Below are positions 32,554 through 42,262 of a DNA stretch of 64,000 nucleotides, one piece after another. Below the pieces are notes generated by a model that had not been told where the DNA came from, ran no database searches, and worked only from the letters and a program-made list of their open reading frames with translations. Location of the stretch: assembly GCA_020073445.1 (NCBI GenBank), contig JAIQFE010000015.1:62001-126000 (forward strand), given 5' to 3'. The stretch's first letter is position 1, and each line of letters opens with the position of its first letter. Source of the stretch: Terriglobia bacterium (lineage in GTDB: Bacteria > Acidobacteriota > Terriglobia > Bryobacterales > Bryobacteraceae). Both the position numbers and the translations under genes were made by a program.

Positions 32554-32779
32554 GTGAAGTACTTCGCAACTCACCTGCCGAAACCAGCACGCGAAAATGG
32601 GGCTATTCGGGTGCCCACCTGTCTCTTCGGCGAGTGTCCTGGGTGAAAACACGCACAATCGTGCGTGGAATCGACGCGTCAGGCACAGGTCAAAGTATGT
32701 AAAGGACTTAACTCCGGCATCCCGGATGGTACTCCGGGTGCATCCTTCAGGGTTCACGGTAAGGTTCACAGACCGAAGA

Positions 32780-35700
32780 ATGATCAGAGCGCTCCAAACC
32801 CGAGGTCTCGGTTACCTGGCCGCAGCAGTGGGCATCGCCGCTGTCACGGTGGTCTGTGCCCTGCTTCGCAGTCACATTAACGAAATGACCGTGGCACTGG
32901 CGATGCTCCTGATGGTCTTGTTCGTGGCGGTCGTGTGGGAGCGCTGGCCGGGCCTGGTCGCCTCGGTGTTGGGGATGCTTTGCCTCAACTTCTTCTTTCT
33001 GCCTCCCCTCTACACCTTCACGATCGCGGACCCCAAGAACTGGATCGCGCTCAGCGCCTTTTTCATCACCGCGCTGACCGCCGGGCAGCTTTCGACCTGG
33101 GCAAAGCAGCGGGCCGCGGAGGCCGAGGCCAGCCGGAGTCAGGCGCGCTTGGCCAGCACTTACAACCGGAGCCTCCTTGAGGCGAGTCTCGACCCGCTTC
33201 TCACTATTGGGCATGACGGCAAGATCAGCGACGTGAACGCCGCCGCCGAGACGGTGACCGGTTATTCGCGAGCTGAACTGATCGGCACGGAGTTCTCCAA
33301 GCACTTCAGGGAGCCCGACAAGGCGCGGGCAGCTTATGACCAGGTGTTTCGCGGTGAGGCGGTGCGCGGCTACGCTCTGGAGCTTCGCCATCGTGGCGGG
33401 CACAGCACCTCTGTCGTGCTCGATGGGTCGCTGTATCGGGACGCCGATGGCAACGTTATCGGCGTGGTCGCTTCCACTCGCCCCATCGCAACCTATACCG
33501 GCAAGCCGTTAAGCCCGCGGCAGGATCCTCGGGTCGTCAGGCACTTGAGTCTCTTCGTCGGTTTCGCCAGCTGGTTTGCGGTCGCCGTAGGATTCTTGTC
33601 GCTGGTTGGATTGACGTTTCACTTTGATGTCCTAAAGAGCGTCCTTCCGGGGCAACCCGTCATCAAGTTTAATGCGGCTGTCTGCCTGCTCTTGCTGGGT
33701 CTCTCCCTGTGGCTGCTGCGCAACGACGGGTCTCTCGCCGGGACGCGCAGGCTCCTCGGTCAAGTGATGGCGGCGCTAACGGCCTTCGTGGGCTTGCTGA
33801 GCGTGACCGAACACGTGACCGGATGGGACCTCGGTATTGACCAACTGCTGTTCCGCGAGCCTGCCGCCGACGCATTCTTCAGTGCGCGTCCAGGCCTGAT
33901 CGCCCCGATTACGGCTTTGAATTTTCTTTTGTTGGGACTTGCCCTGCTCTTGCTGGATCGGAGCGTATCGTGGGGATCACGACGTTATTGGCCAGCCGAG
34001 TACTTCGCCTCTTTGACAGCAATTCTGTCTATTGTGGGGCTTCTTGATTTTGTTCTTGGGTCACACACTTCCTACACTCATATAGCTTTGCAGACTGCGA
34101 TTACCGCGCTTCTGCTTTCTTTGGCTTTGCTATGTTCCCGCACCGAACGGGGGCTGGCGGCACTATTGGCAAGCTCGACCACCGGAGGAGCGCTGATACG
34201 GCGGTTGCTGCCAGCGTCCGTTATTATTCCCATCGCGATCGGCGCTCTGTCGTGGAGAGCCCTATCCACTGGCCGGTACTCCGAGTGGAGTGTCATCAGC
34301 CTGATGATTGTGACGACGATAACCCTGTTGGCTGGTCTGGCCATTGCGAACGGCTACATCGTCGATCGCCGCAACCTAGAACGCCGCCGGGCCGAAGGCG
34401 TCCTCCACCGAAGGGAGATGGAGCTAAGAGGGGCGGAGCGTCTGGCTCGCATGGGCAGCTGGTGGTGGGATCCGAAGATCGACAGCGTTACCTGGTCTGC
34501 CGGACTTTCTCAAATTACGGGGCGTAGTCCCATGCTGCCGCCGCCGGCATATAAAGAACACCTCGGTTTCTACACGACGGAGAGTACCGCTCGGCTCGAC
34601 GCAGCCATACAAAACGCCATTCAGACGGGAGCGCCTTACGAACTCGACCTGCAGATGGTTCGTAGCGACGGCGTCATCCGGTCAGTCACCGGCAGAGGAG
34701 AAGTAGAGCGCGATGCCGAGGGCCAAGTCGTGCTGGTGCGCGGCACCGTACAAGACGTCACTGAGCTTAAGGAGGCTGAAGACGAAACAAGACTGCTCGC
34801 GCGCTTGCAGTCGGTTGTCGCCGATCTGGGCGAGCGCGGGCTGCGGGACGTTCCCTTGTCCCAGATGCTGGACGATGCGGCCAACCATGTTGCTCAAGCC
34901 CTCAGTGCAGATTACTGCAAGATCCTGGAGTTGCTGCCGAATCGCGAAGCGCTACTGATGGTATCCGGCGCGGGCTGGAAGCCCGGATCTGTGGGTCATG
35001 CTACGGTCGGTCTCGGTAAGGACTCGCAGGCTGGCTACACGCTGCTTTCCGACGGGCCGGTGGTCGTCGAAGATCTGCAGACGGAGAAGCGGTTCGCTGG
35101 AACGGCGCTACTTCATGACCACGCGGTGGTGAGCGGCGTGAGCGTTGCTATTTCCACCAGTGAGGGTCACTATGGCGTGCTCGCGGCTTACACGCGTAGC
35201 CGCCGGCTGTTTACCACCGACGAAATCAACTTTCTGCAGTCCGTCGCGAACGTCCTGGGATCGGTAATCGAACGGCAGCGCTCCGAGGCGCGCCTCGGGA
35301 GAATCAACCAAGCCCAGCGCGTCCTCAGCAAGTGCAATGAGACTCTGATTCGGGCAACCGAAGAGTCCGGGCTGCTCCAGCGAATCTGCGACCTCATCAT
35401 CGAAGAAGCCGGATACCGCCTCTGTTGGGTGGGCCGCGCTGAGAACGACGAAGCGAAGTCGGTGCGCGCAATCGCACAAGCGGGTTTCGAAGCGGGCTAC
35501 TTAGCCACGGCGAACATCACGTGGGCGGAAACCGGGCGAGGCTTAGGGCCCACGGGCACATGCATCCGCACGCGCGAAACCGTAGTGACGAAACAGATCG
35601 CCTCAGATCCGAAAATGATTCCGTGGCGCGCAGAGGCTTTGAGACGCGGCTATGCCTCTAGCATCTCCATCCCTCTGATCGTCGACTCGGAGGCATTCGG

Positions 35701-37519
35701 GGCCCTCATGATTTATGCGGCGGAGCCGGATGCGTTCGACGCTGAGGAAGTCGCGCTGTTGACCGAACTCGCCAGCGACTTGGCTTTCGGAATCGGAACG
35801 CTGCGAACAAGCGCCGAACGTGATCAGGGAGAGATCGCTTTGCGCCACCAAGAAGAGCACGTCCGGCTTCTTTTGGATTCGACGGCCGAAGCCATCTGCG
35901 GCGTGAATCTTGAGGGGAAATGCACGTGGGCGAATCAAGCATCCGCGCAGATGCTCGGCTATCCCAATTCCAGCGCGTTGCTTAGCCAGAACTTTCACAA
36001 TCTCGCTCATCACAGCCGGCCGGATGGAACCCGGATGCCCCAGGATGAATGCCAGGCATATCGGGCCTTGGTGAAGGGCGACTACGCGCACGCGGACGCC
36101 GAGGTGATGTGGCGAAAGGATGGAACCTTCTTCCCGGTGGAGTATTGGTCTCACCCCATGTACCACGACGGAACACTGGTTGGGGCCGTAGTCACTTTCC
36201 TCGATATCACCGAGCGCAAACAGGCCGAATCAGAAATCCACATTCTTAATGCCGAGTTGGAGCAGAGGGTGATTGCGCGTACCTCTGAACTCCAGACCGC
36301 GAACAAGGAACTGGCGCAGGCTCGCGAACGGGAAGCGGAAATAGGATTCAAGATTCAGCAAAACCTGCTGCTCGACCAACCGCCGGCCGACCTGCCAGGA
36401 TTGCGAGTCGCCGCGCTGACGATTCCCTCCCAGAGGATCGACGGCGATTTCTATATCTTCATCAGGCACGACGATTCATCGCTGGACGTGATTGTCGGCG
36501 ACGTCATGGGCAAGGGCATTCCGGCGGCGCTTCTTGGGGCTGCAACCAAAAGCCATTTCCTCAAAGCCCTGAGCGATTTGATGGGCACTTCCAAGGACGG
36601 CCAGCTCCCTGAGCCCCGCGAAATCGTGATGTTGGCACATGCACAACTGGTTCGTCACCTGATCGGCCTGGACAGCTTTGTCACCCTGTGTTATGCGCGG
36701 CTGGATGTGAACCGGCGAATCCTCGATCTCGTCGATTGCGGGCACACCGGGATCGTTCATTGGCACGCGAAGACGGGCACATGCGAAGTGTTGCACGGGG
36801 ACAATCTTCCTCTGGGAGTGCGTGAAGGCGAGATCTACGACCAGAGATCGATTCCGTTCGAGCCTGGAGACTCCTTGTTCTTCTATTCCGATGGAATCAC
36901 CGAAGCCCGGAATCCCGCCGGCGACTTCTTCGGAGAAACTCGCCTGCAGGAGTATATTAAGGTCAACGGCCAACTGGAACCAGCCGCTCTGGTGGAAGGG
37001 ATTCGAAAGGCTGTCTTCAACTTCTCGGAATCCACACGGCTATCGGATGATCTGACCAGCGTGGCGATCAAAGTGGAGGAGAAACAGGCGCCCCTGATGC
37101 GGCAGGAGATCGATCTCCGCAGCGATCTTAAGGAATTACACCGGACTCGGGAATTCGTGCGGACGTTTTGCTCGAATCTTCCAGGCGGGTGGCTGGACGA
37201 AGAAAGCGCCGCGGCGCTTGAATTAGCGGTTAATGAAGCGGCCAGTAACATCATGAAGCACGCCTATCACGGCCGTTCTGACCAATCCATTCACCTCGAA
37301 GGGGAAGCATTCCCGGATCGTGTCGCGATCCAGTTGCACCACTTCGGTGATGCCTTTGACCCCTCGATCGTGTCGCCGCCGCCGCTGGATGGCTCGCGCG
37401 ATTCGGGATTTGGCGCTTATATCATCGCCAGGAGCGTCGACGAAGTACGGTACTATCGCGATGAACGCGGCAGGAACTGCATTGTGCTCGTAAAAACCCG
37501 TAAAGCGAAAGAAAAGTGA
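32780..37519 (+). CDS. DUF4118-PAS-GAF-SpoIIE-HATPase hybrid (KdpD-like sensor on a partner-switching phosphatase/kinase)
   Basis: This 1579-residue protein has a KdpD-type DUF4118 membrane domain (residues 5-105, NFFFLPPLYTFTIADPKNW), PAS (about 130-235), a second membrane domain with about eight helices (257-523), PAS (552-663), GAF (695-830), GAF (865-1006), PAS (1027-1148), a short coiled coil, a SpoIIE/RsbU phosphatase (1208-1430) and an RsbW-like HATPase (1452-1579). The phosphatase keeps its metal ligands (DGDFY, GDVMGKG, SDGITEARN, SDDLTS). The HATPase keeps its N box (ELAVNEAASNIMKHAY), but the G1 Asp is lost (LHHFGDAFDP). The STAS gene follows after six bases and is the expected substrate. 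The ATG at 32780 precedes the first helix; longer starts are possible. There is no HisKA domain, so output should be through anti-sigma partner switching. Confidence 0.9.
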   Translation: MIRALQTRGLGYLAAAVGIAAVTVVCALLRSHINEMTVALAMLLMVLFVAVVWERWPGLVASVLGMLCLNFFFLPPLYTFTIADPKNWIALSAFFITALTAGQLSTWAKQRAAEAEASRSQARLASTYNRSLLEASLDPLLTIGHDGKISDVNAAAETVTGYSRAELIGTEFSKHFREPDKARAAYDQVFRGEAVRGYALELRHRGGHSTSVVLDGSLYRDADGNVIGVVASTRPIATYTGKPLSPRQDPRVVRHLSLFVGFASWFAVAVGFLSLVGLTFHFDVLKSVLPGQPVIKFNAAVCLLLLGLSLWLLRNDGSLAGTRRLLGQVMAALTAFVGLLSVTEHVTGWDLGIDQLLFREPAADAFFSARPGLIAPITALNFLLLGLALLLLDRSVSWGSRRYWPAEYFASLTAILSIVGLLDFVLGSHTSYTHIALQTAITALLLSLALLCSRTERGLAALLASSTTGGALIRRLLPASVIIPIAIGALSWRALSTGRYSEWSVISLMIVTTITLLAGLAIANGYIVDRRNLERRRAEGVLHRREMELRGAERLARMGSWWWDPKIDSVTWSAGLSQITGRSPMLPPPAYKEHLGFYTTESTARLDAAIQNAIQTGAPYELDLQMVRSDGVIRSVTGRGEVERDAEGQVVLVRGTVQDVTELKEAEDETRLLARLQSVVADLGERGLRDVPLSQMLDDAANHVAQALSADYCKILELLPNREALLMVSGAGWKPGSVGHATVGLGKDSQAGYTLLSDGPVVVEDLQTEKRFAGTALLHDHAVVSGVSVAISTSEGHYGVLAAYTRSRRLFTTDEINFLQSVANVLGSVIERQRSEARLGRINQAQRVLSKCNETLIRATEESGLLQRICDLIIEEAGYRLCWVGRAENDEAKSVRAIAQAGFEAGYLATANITWAETGRGLGPTGTCIRTRETVVTKQIASDPKMIPWRAEALRRGYASSISIPLIVDSEAFGALMIYAAEPDAFDAEEVALLTELASDLAFGIGTLRTSAERDQGEIALRHQEEHVRLLLDSTAEAICGVNLEGKCTWANQASAQMLGYPNSSALLSQNFHNLAHHSRPDGTRMPQDECQAYRALVKGDYAHADAEVMWRKDGTFFPVEYWSHPMYHDGTLVGAVVTFLDITERKQAESEIHILNAELEQRVIARTSELQTANKELAQAREREAEIGFKIQQNLLLDQPPADLPGLRVAALTIPSQRIDGDFYIFIRHDDSSLDVIVGDVMGKGIPAALLGAATKSHFLKALSDLMGTSKDGQLPEPREIVMLAHAQLVRHLIGLDSFVTLCYARLDVNRRILDLVDCGHTGIVHWHAKTGTCEVLHGDNLPLGVREGEIYDQRSIPFEPGDSLFFYSDGITEARNPAGDFFGETRLQEYIKVNGQLEPAALVEGIRKAVFNFSESTRLSDDLTSVAIKVEEKQAPLMRQEIDLRSDLKELHRTREFVRTFCSNLPGGWLDEESAAALELAVNEAASNIMKHAYHGRSDQSIHLEGEAFPDRVAIQLHHFGDAFDPSIVSPPPLDGSRDSGFGAYIIARSVDEVRYYRDERGRNCIVLVKTRKAKEK

Positions 37520-37525
37520 GGCTCG

Positions 37526-37864
37526 ATGGAAATCGCAGTCGACAAGATAGGCAGCATCGCCGTCGCAACTGTGCCGGTGGATGAACTGGACGCAAGCAAC
37601 GCCGAGGAGTTCAAACGCGACATCGCGCCCGTGCTGCAAGCTAATACGAAGCTGGTGCTCGATCTCGGCCGGCTGCGTTTTGTGGATAGCTCCGGATTAG
37701 GCGCAATGCTTTCCTGCCTCCGCCAGTTGAGCGCCAAGAGCGGCGACTTGAAACTGTGCGGCATGTCGAAGCAGGTTCGAGCGCTTTTTGAGCTCGTGCG
37801 CATGCACCGCATCTTCGATATCTACGGCACGAAAGAAGAGGCTGCTAGGGCATTCTCGTCCTAA
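37526..37864 (+). CDS. STAS-domain anti-sigma factor antagonist (RsbV/SpoIIAA-like)
   Basis: The 112-residue single STAS domain carries FVDSSGLGAML, with Ser55 at the position phosphorylated in SpoIIAA. In such systems the unphosphorylated form binds the anti-sigma kinase and releases a sigma factor. The gene starts six bases after the SpoIIE/HATPase hybrid, so the hybrid's phosphatase and kinase domains are its likely modifiers. No sigma factor gene is nearby, so the final target is unknown. Confidence 0.9.
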   Translation: MEIAVDKIGSIAVATVPVDELDASNAEEFKRDIAPVLQANTKLVLDLGRLRFVDSSGLGAMLSCLRQLSAKSGDLKLCGMSKQVRALFELVRMHRIFDIYGTKEEAARAFSS

Positions 37865-37879
37865 GCAGCGGAACGGCAC

Positions 37880-40348
37880 ATGGGTATTCCGGCAAGTTCC
37901 GTCTCCGCAAGTTCCATTAGAGACAGCGCGGCCCTGCTTCGGGAAGCCATCGAGCGCCACGCCCGATACTCGCTAGGCAAGCTTTGGCGCGACTTGACCG
38001 CGCGAGACCGGTTTGACGCGGTCGCTCTCGCTGTTCGGGACCGGATGGTGGACCGCATGCTCGAAACCGAAGAGCGTTACGGCCGCAGCGACCCCAAGCG
38101 CCTGTACTATCTTTCGATTGAGTTTCTAATCGGGCAGTCTCTCGGAAATAACCTCCTCAATCTCGGAATCCGCGAATCCTGCCGCGAAGCGTTGACAAAT
38201 CTCGGAGCTGACTTGGAAGACGTCGAGACGAGTGAGCCGGACGCGGCCCTGGGTAACGGCGGGCTCGGGCGATTGGCCGCTTGCTTTCTGGATTCGCTGG
38301 CAACTCTCGGGATGCCAGGTTACGGTTACGGCATCAATTATGAATACGGCCTGTTCAAGCAGGAGATCGATAACGGATATCAACGGGAGAAGCCGGATAA
38401 CTGGCTCGCGGAGGGCACTCCTTGGCAGATCGCCCGCCCGGATGAAGCTTGCCTGGTCCCGGTTTATGGGCGTGTCGAGCACAGCGTTGATCGCAAAGGC
38501 GCCTACAACCCCATGTGGATGGATTGGAAGGTCCTCATCGGCATCCCCTACGACTTCCCGGTCGTCGGCTATGGCGGTCAGACCGTAAATTATCTGCGTC
38601 TGTACTCGGCGCGCGCCTCGCATGACTTCGATATGAAGATTTTCAACGACGGCGATTATTTGAAGGCCGTCGGGCAGAAGATCGCCTCGGAAACGATTTC
38701 CAAGGTTCTCTACCCGTCAGACGCTATGGTTGCCGGACAAGAACTGCGGCTGGTGCAGGAGTATTTCCTCGTCGCCTGCGCGATTCGAGATATCGTTCGC
38801 CGGTTCGAGCGGGATCACGCCAACTTCCAGGACTTCCCCGCGAAAGTTGCGCTTCAACTGAACGACACGCATCCCGCCCTGGCAGTCGCCGAGTTGATGC
38901 GCATTCTTGTGGATGAGAAGAATCTGGAATGGGACGAGGCGTGGCCCATCACCCAAGCCACGCTCGGGTACACCAACCACACACTCGCGCCGGAAGCACT
39001 GGAGAAGTGGCCGGTTCCGCTGCTCGAATCTGTGCTTCCCCGGCACCTGCAGATTATCTATGAGATCAACCGTCGTCTTCTGGATCGGGTTTCCGCCGCG
39101 CACCCGGGGGATGTCGGCCGCGTCAATCGATTGTCAATCATTGAAGAGTCTGCGCCCAAACAGGTGCGGATGGCCAACCTTGCGATGGAAGGAAGCCATT
39201 CGATAAACGGAGTCTCTGTAATTCATACCGAGTTGGTCAAGAAAACTCTGGCCGCCGACTTCTTTCAGCTCTGTCCGGAACGGTTTAACAATAAGACCAA
39301 CGGTATTACCCAAAGGCGGTGGTTGTTGAAGGCCAACCCTGCGTTGGCAAGCTTGATCAACTCCACCATCGGAGAAGGCTGGCTCACGGACCTCAATCGG
39401 CTACGGGAGCTCGAATCTCATGCGGCAGATGCAGGCTTCCAGGCGGAATTCGCAAGAGTCAAGCGCCTAAATAAGGAGAAACTGGCGGGGATCATCCACG
39501 ATACGGCCCGGGTGAAAGTCGACCCTGATTGCCTCTTCGACATCCAAGTCAAGCGGATCCACGCCTACAAGCGGCAGTTGCTCAACCTGATGCATATCAT
39601 TGATGAGTACTTATCGCTGGTCGAAGACGGCCGTCAGCCTGCTGTGCCTAGAACCTATATCTTCGCGGGAAAGGCCGCACCGGGCTATTGGCTGGCCAAA
39701 CAGATCATTAAGTTGATTCACAGCGTTGGGCGGGTGATCAACAACGATTCTCGGGCCGATGAGTGGATCAAAGTGGCCTTCATTCCCGACTATCGTGTCT
39801 CGCTGGCGGAGAACATCATCCCCGCCGCCGATATCAGCGAGCAGATCTCGACCGCCGGAACAGAAGCATCTGGGACCGGCAACATGAAACTGGCGCTGAA
39901 TGGTGCCGTCACGATCGGCACTCTCGACGGCGCGAATATCGAGATTCTGGAGGAAGTGGGTCGCGAAAATATGTTTATCTTCGGCCTGAAAGCGGCGGAA
40001 GTGCGGACGATGCGCGAGCAGAAATCGTACCGGCCGTGGGAATACTACGCTCGCGATCCTCGAGTGAAGCGGGTCGTGGACAGCTTCTCGTCGAACCTGT
40101 TCTGTCCTAACGAACCGAACCTCTTCTCATGGATGTTTGCCAGCGTTCTAGATGCAAACGATGAGCACTTCCACCTGGCGGATTTCATGACCTACATCGA
40201 AGCGCAGGAAACGGCGGGTAGCACGTTCCGCGATCGGGATCGTTGGACACGGATGGCGATTATGAATGTGGCGCGAATGGGCAAGTTTTCCAGTGATCGT
40301 ACGGTCGCAGAATACGCTCGCGACATTTGGAACGTAGGAGCGGTATAG
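37880..40348 (+). CDS. glgP: Glycogen/starch phosphorylase
   Basis: The 822-residue enzyme releases glucose 1-phosphate from glycogen or starch with phosphate and pyridoxal phosphate. The PLP-binding Lys is about residue 670 in EASGTGNMKLALNGAVTIG. Other family signatures are YYLSIEFLIGQSLGNNLLNL, ALGNGGLGRLAACFLDS, NDTHPALAVAELMR and NNKTNGITQRRW. Length is standard, so it appears intact. The start lies 15 bases after the STAS gene, suggesting that glycogen breakdown is co-expressed with the partner-switching module. Confidence 0.96.
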   Translation: MGIPASSVSASSIRDSAALLREAIERHARYSLGKLWRDLTARDRFDAVALAVRDRMVDRMLETEERYGRSDPKRLYYLSIEFLIGQSLGNNLLNLGIRESCREALTNLGADLEDVETSEPDAALGNGGLGRLAACFLDSLATLGMPGYGYGINYEYGLFKQEIDNGYQREKPDNWLAEGTPWQIARPDEACLVPVYGRVEHSVDRKGAYNPMWMDWKVLIGIPYDFPVVGYGGQTVNYLRLYSARASHDFDMKIFNDGDYLKAVGQKIASETISKVLYPSDAMVAGQELRLVQEYFLVACAIRDIVRRFERDHANFQDFPAKVALQLNDTHPALAVAELMRILVDEKNLEWDEAWPITQATLGYTNHTLAPEALEKWPVPLLESVLPRHLQIIYEINRRLLDRVSAAHPGDVGRVNRLSIIEESAPKQVRMANLAMEGSHSINGVSVIHTELVKKTLAADFFQLCPERFNNKTNGITQRRWLLKANPALASLINSTIGEGWLTDLNRLRELESHAADAGFQAEFARVKRLNKEKLAGIIHDTARVKVDPDCLFDIQVKRIHAYKRQLLNLMHIIDEYLSLVEDGRQPAVPRTYIFAGKAAPGYWLAKQIIKLIHSVGRVINNDSRADEWIKVAFIPDYRVSLAENIIPAADISEQISTAGTEASGTGNMKLALNGAVTIGTLDGANIEILEEVGRENMFIFGLKAAEVRTMREQKSYRPWEYYARDPRVKRVVDSFSSNLFCPNEPNLFSWMFASVLDANDEHFHLADFMTYIEAQETAGSTFRDRDRWTRMAIMNVARMGKFSSDRTVAEYARDIWNVGAV

Positions 40349-40541
40349 ACATCTTATGAGCACCGTGATTGATGTCGACGTTGCGTCGCGCACGCTCTCA
40401 AGGAAGCGTTGGGCTAATACAACCTCCACTCTCTGCGAATTGCTCCCGACTGCGCGCGGGATAGTCTCTTACGCAAACAAGTGTTCCGGTTCAGTTGGAA
40501 ATGGAGAAAACGTTCCCCCACTAAGCTAATGGAGAGAACGC

Positions 40542-40898
40542 ATGAGGAAGCAACGGAATCAATACGCGCCGGAAGAGAAGGTCGCCATTCTGAGGCGGCA
40601 TTTGCTGGAGAAGGAGCCCATCCCGAAGCTGTGCGATGAAGTGGGACTCCAGCCAACGGTCTTCTTCCGCTGGCAAAAAGAGTTCTTCGAGAACGGGGCT
40701 GCTGCCTTCGAGCAGAAAGCACGTCCGAAACATTCCGCCGTCGAGCATTACAGCAACGCGCGCTTGAACAGTGCCATCGGCTACATCACGCCGAAGGACA
40801 TGCTCGCCGGGCGTCAGCAGGAGATCCATGCCGAGCGCGATCGGAAGCTGGAGGAGGCCCGAAAACAGCGGCAGATTCGTCGTAAGCGGGCCACGTGA
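40542..40898 (+). pseudogene. IS3-family transposase remnant, OrfA-OrfB internal deletion fusion
   Basis: The 118-residue frame joins two distant parts of an IS3-type transposase. Residues 1-65 are the OrfA helix-turn-helix (NQYAPEEKVAILRRHLLEKE, LQPTVFFRWQKEFFENG). From about residue 68, VEHYSNARLNSAIGYITPKD and LAGRQQEIHAERDRKLEEAR match the extreme C-terminus of OrfB. The whole DDE integrase core, some 250 residues, is missing between them, so the element cannot transpose itself. The frame has stayed open. A clear pair of terminal inverted repeats was not found by eye. Confidence 0.85.
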
Positions 40899-40993
40899 AG
40901 AACGAAGCGGCCAAATCTCCCGGTAAACTGACTATCGAAAGGTTCGCCGCGGCCGAGTCCTGCGGGTTTGGAAACTACGCAAGGGAGATGTGG

Positions 40994-42262
40994 ATGAAGA
41001 CTCGCTACCATTTCAACACTCTGCCGCTGCTCGTGCTGCTTGGGGCCGGGGCGGCCGCGGATGCACAGGTCCAACCGCAGATCGCCCAGCGGTACTTCGA
41101 GGAGGCCACGAAGCTCTGCGAGCGAGACGCGAGCCGGTTATGGGGTGTGTCGCTCTGTGGTCCGATGGTGATCGGCGACCCGTCAACCGGAACGCGTGCG
41201 ACCAGCCAGGCGGAACCGGAGGGGCAGCCACCCCGCTTTCCTGGTGGCGCGGACGGCCCCGTCATCTGGGGCGGCCTGCGGTGGTTCTACTTCCCCTTGT
41301 ATATGCTCACGAGCACGGATGCCGACGCCCGCCAGCAGAATATGCTTCACGGGCTGTTCCATCGCATTCAGCCCGAGCTGGCGTTCATGGCAGGAAACAC
41401 CGACGGCTTCAACGAGCATCTCGATACGCTCGAAGGGCGCGTCTGGATGCAGCTTGAATGGCGGGCGCTCCGCCGCGCGGTCGAGTCGAGCGGAAGCGAG
41501 CAGGCCCAAGCCATCGCCGATGCGCTGGCCTTCAGGCGCGAACGCCGTCGCCTTTTTCCCGGCGCGGCCGACAACGAACGGCGCGAAGAGATTCGCGAAG
41601 GGCTTGCTTCCTACACCGGCGTTGCTGCCTGGGCCAATTCGCCAGCGGATGCCCACCGTGCCGCAGCGGCGGCGCTCGCAGGAGGCGAATTGCAGACATC
41701 CTTCGTCGGAAATTTCGAAGCCGCGTCCGGACCCGGCTACGGTGTGCTGCTGGACGACCTCCTGCCGGGATGGCGCCGACAGCTTCGTGCCACCTCGGAC
41801 CTTGGTGACTTGCTCGGCTCAGCAACGAACAGGCCACCGACGACGGATGTTGCCGTGGCAGCGGCGCGTTACGATGGCGCAGCGCTGCGAACGACGGAGG
41901 AGGCCCGCGATCAGGTGCAGCAGGTCCGCGTCGCCGAGTTGCGTCGACGCTTTGTGGATGGGCCGGTGCTGACGATGCCTGCCGTGGGCAGCGGCACCAG
42001 TGACACCACCGGCAGCGTCGGCATTCCGGGGGCCGGTACCGTGTTCTTTCGCAATTTCAGACTTTCCGCCCAATGGGGCCGTCTCAACGCCAATAACGGC
42101 GTCTTGCGCTCGGCCGATGGGTCCACACTCTCCGTGCCGGTTACTGGGCCGCTCGAAGGGACCACCCTGCAGGGGGACGGCTGGAGCGCCAATCTGAACT
42201 CCGGGTGGGTGGTGCGGCCGGCGGCACGACCTGGCTCATTTACTATCGTTCGCGAGAACTAA
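40994..42262 (+). CDS. Secreted peptidase-like protein with degenerate zinc motif
   Basis: The ATG at 40994 follows AAGGGAG by six bases. The 422-residue product has a signal peptide (about residues 1-25, ending GAAADA). A central region has MLHGLFHRIQPEL, followed by NEHLDTLEGRVWMQLEWRAL and later IREGLASYTG. The spacing resembles a zinc-peptidase HExxH with a downstream Glu, but Gly replaces the catalytic Glu (HGLFH), so it would be inactive if the relation is right. The C-terminal 90 residues are Gly/Thr/Val-rich and beta-like. It follows the IS3 remnant closely and may have arrived with it. The function is unknown. Confidence 0.7.
   Translation: MKTRYHFNTLPLLVLLGAGAAADAQVQPQIAQRYFEEATKLCERDASRLWGVSLCGPMVIGDPSTGTRATSQAEPEGQPPRFPGGADGPVIWGGLRWFYFPLYMLTSTDADARQQNMLHGLFHRIQPELAFMAGNTDGFNEHLDTLEGRVWMQLEWRALRRAVESSGSEQAQAIADALAFRRERRRLFPGAADNERREEIREGLASYTGVAAWANSPADAHRAAAAALAGGELQTSFVGNFEAASGPGYGVLLDDLLPGWRRQLRATSDLGDLLGSATNRPPTTDVAVAAARYDGAALRTTEEARDQVQQVRVAELRRRFVDGPVLTMPAVGSGTSDTTGSVGIPGAGTVFFRNFRLSAQWGRLNANNGVLRSADGSTLSVPVTGPLEGTTLQGDGWSANLNSGWVVRPAARPGSFTIVREN

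Noticed and set aside
40429-40994. Terminal inverted repeats of the IS3 remnant
   Set aside because: Short matches such as CCGGTTCAGT versus CCGGTAAACTGA were seen by eye, but they are too weak to define element ends.
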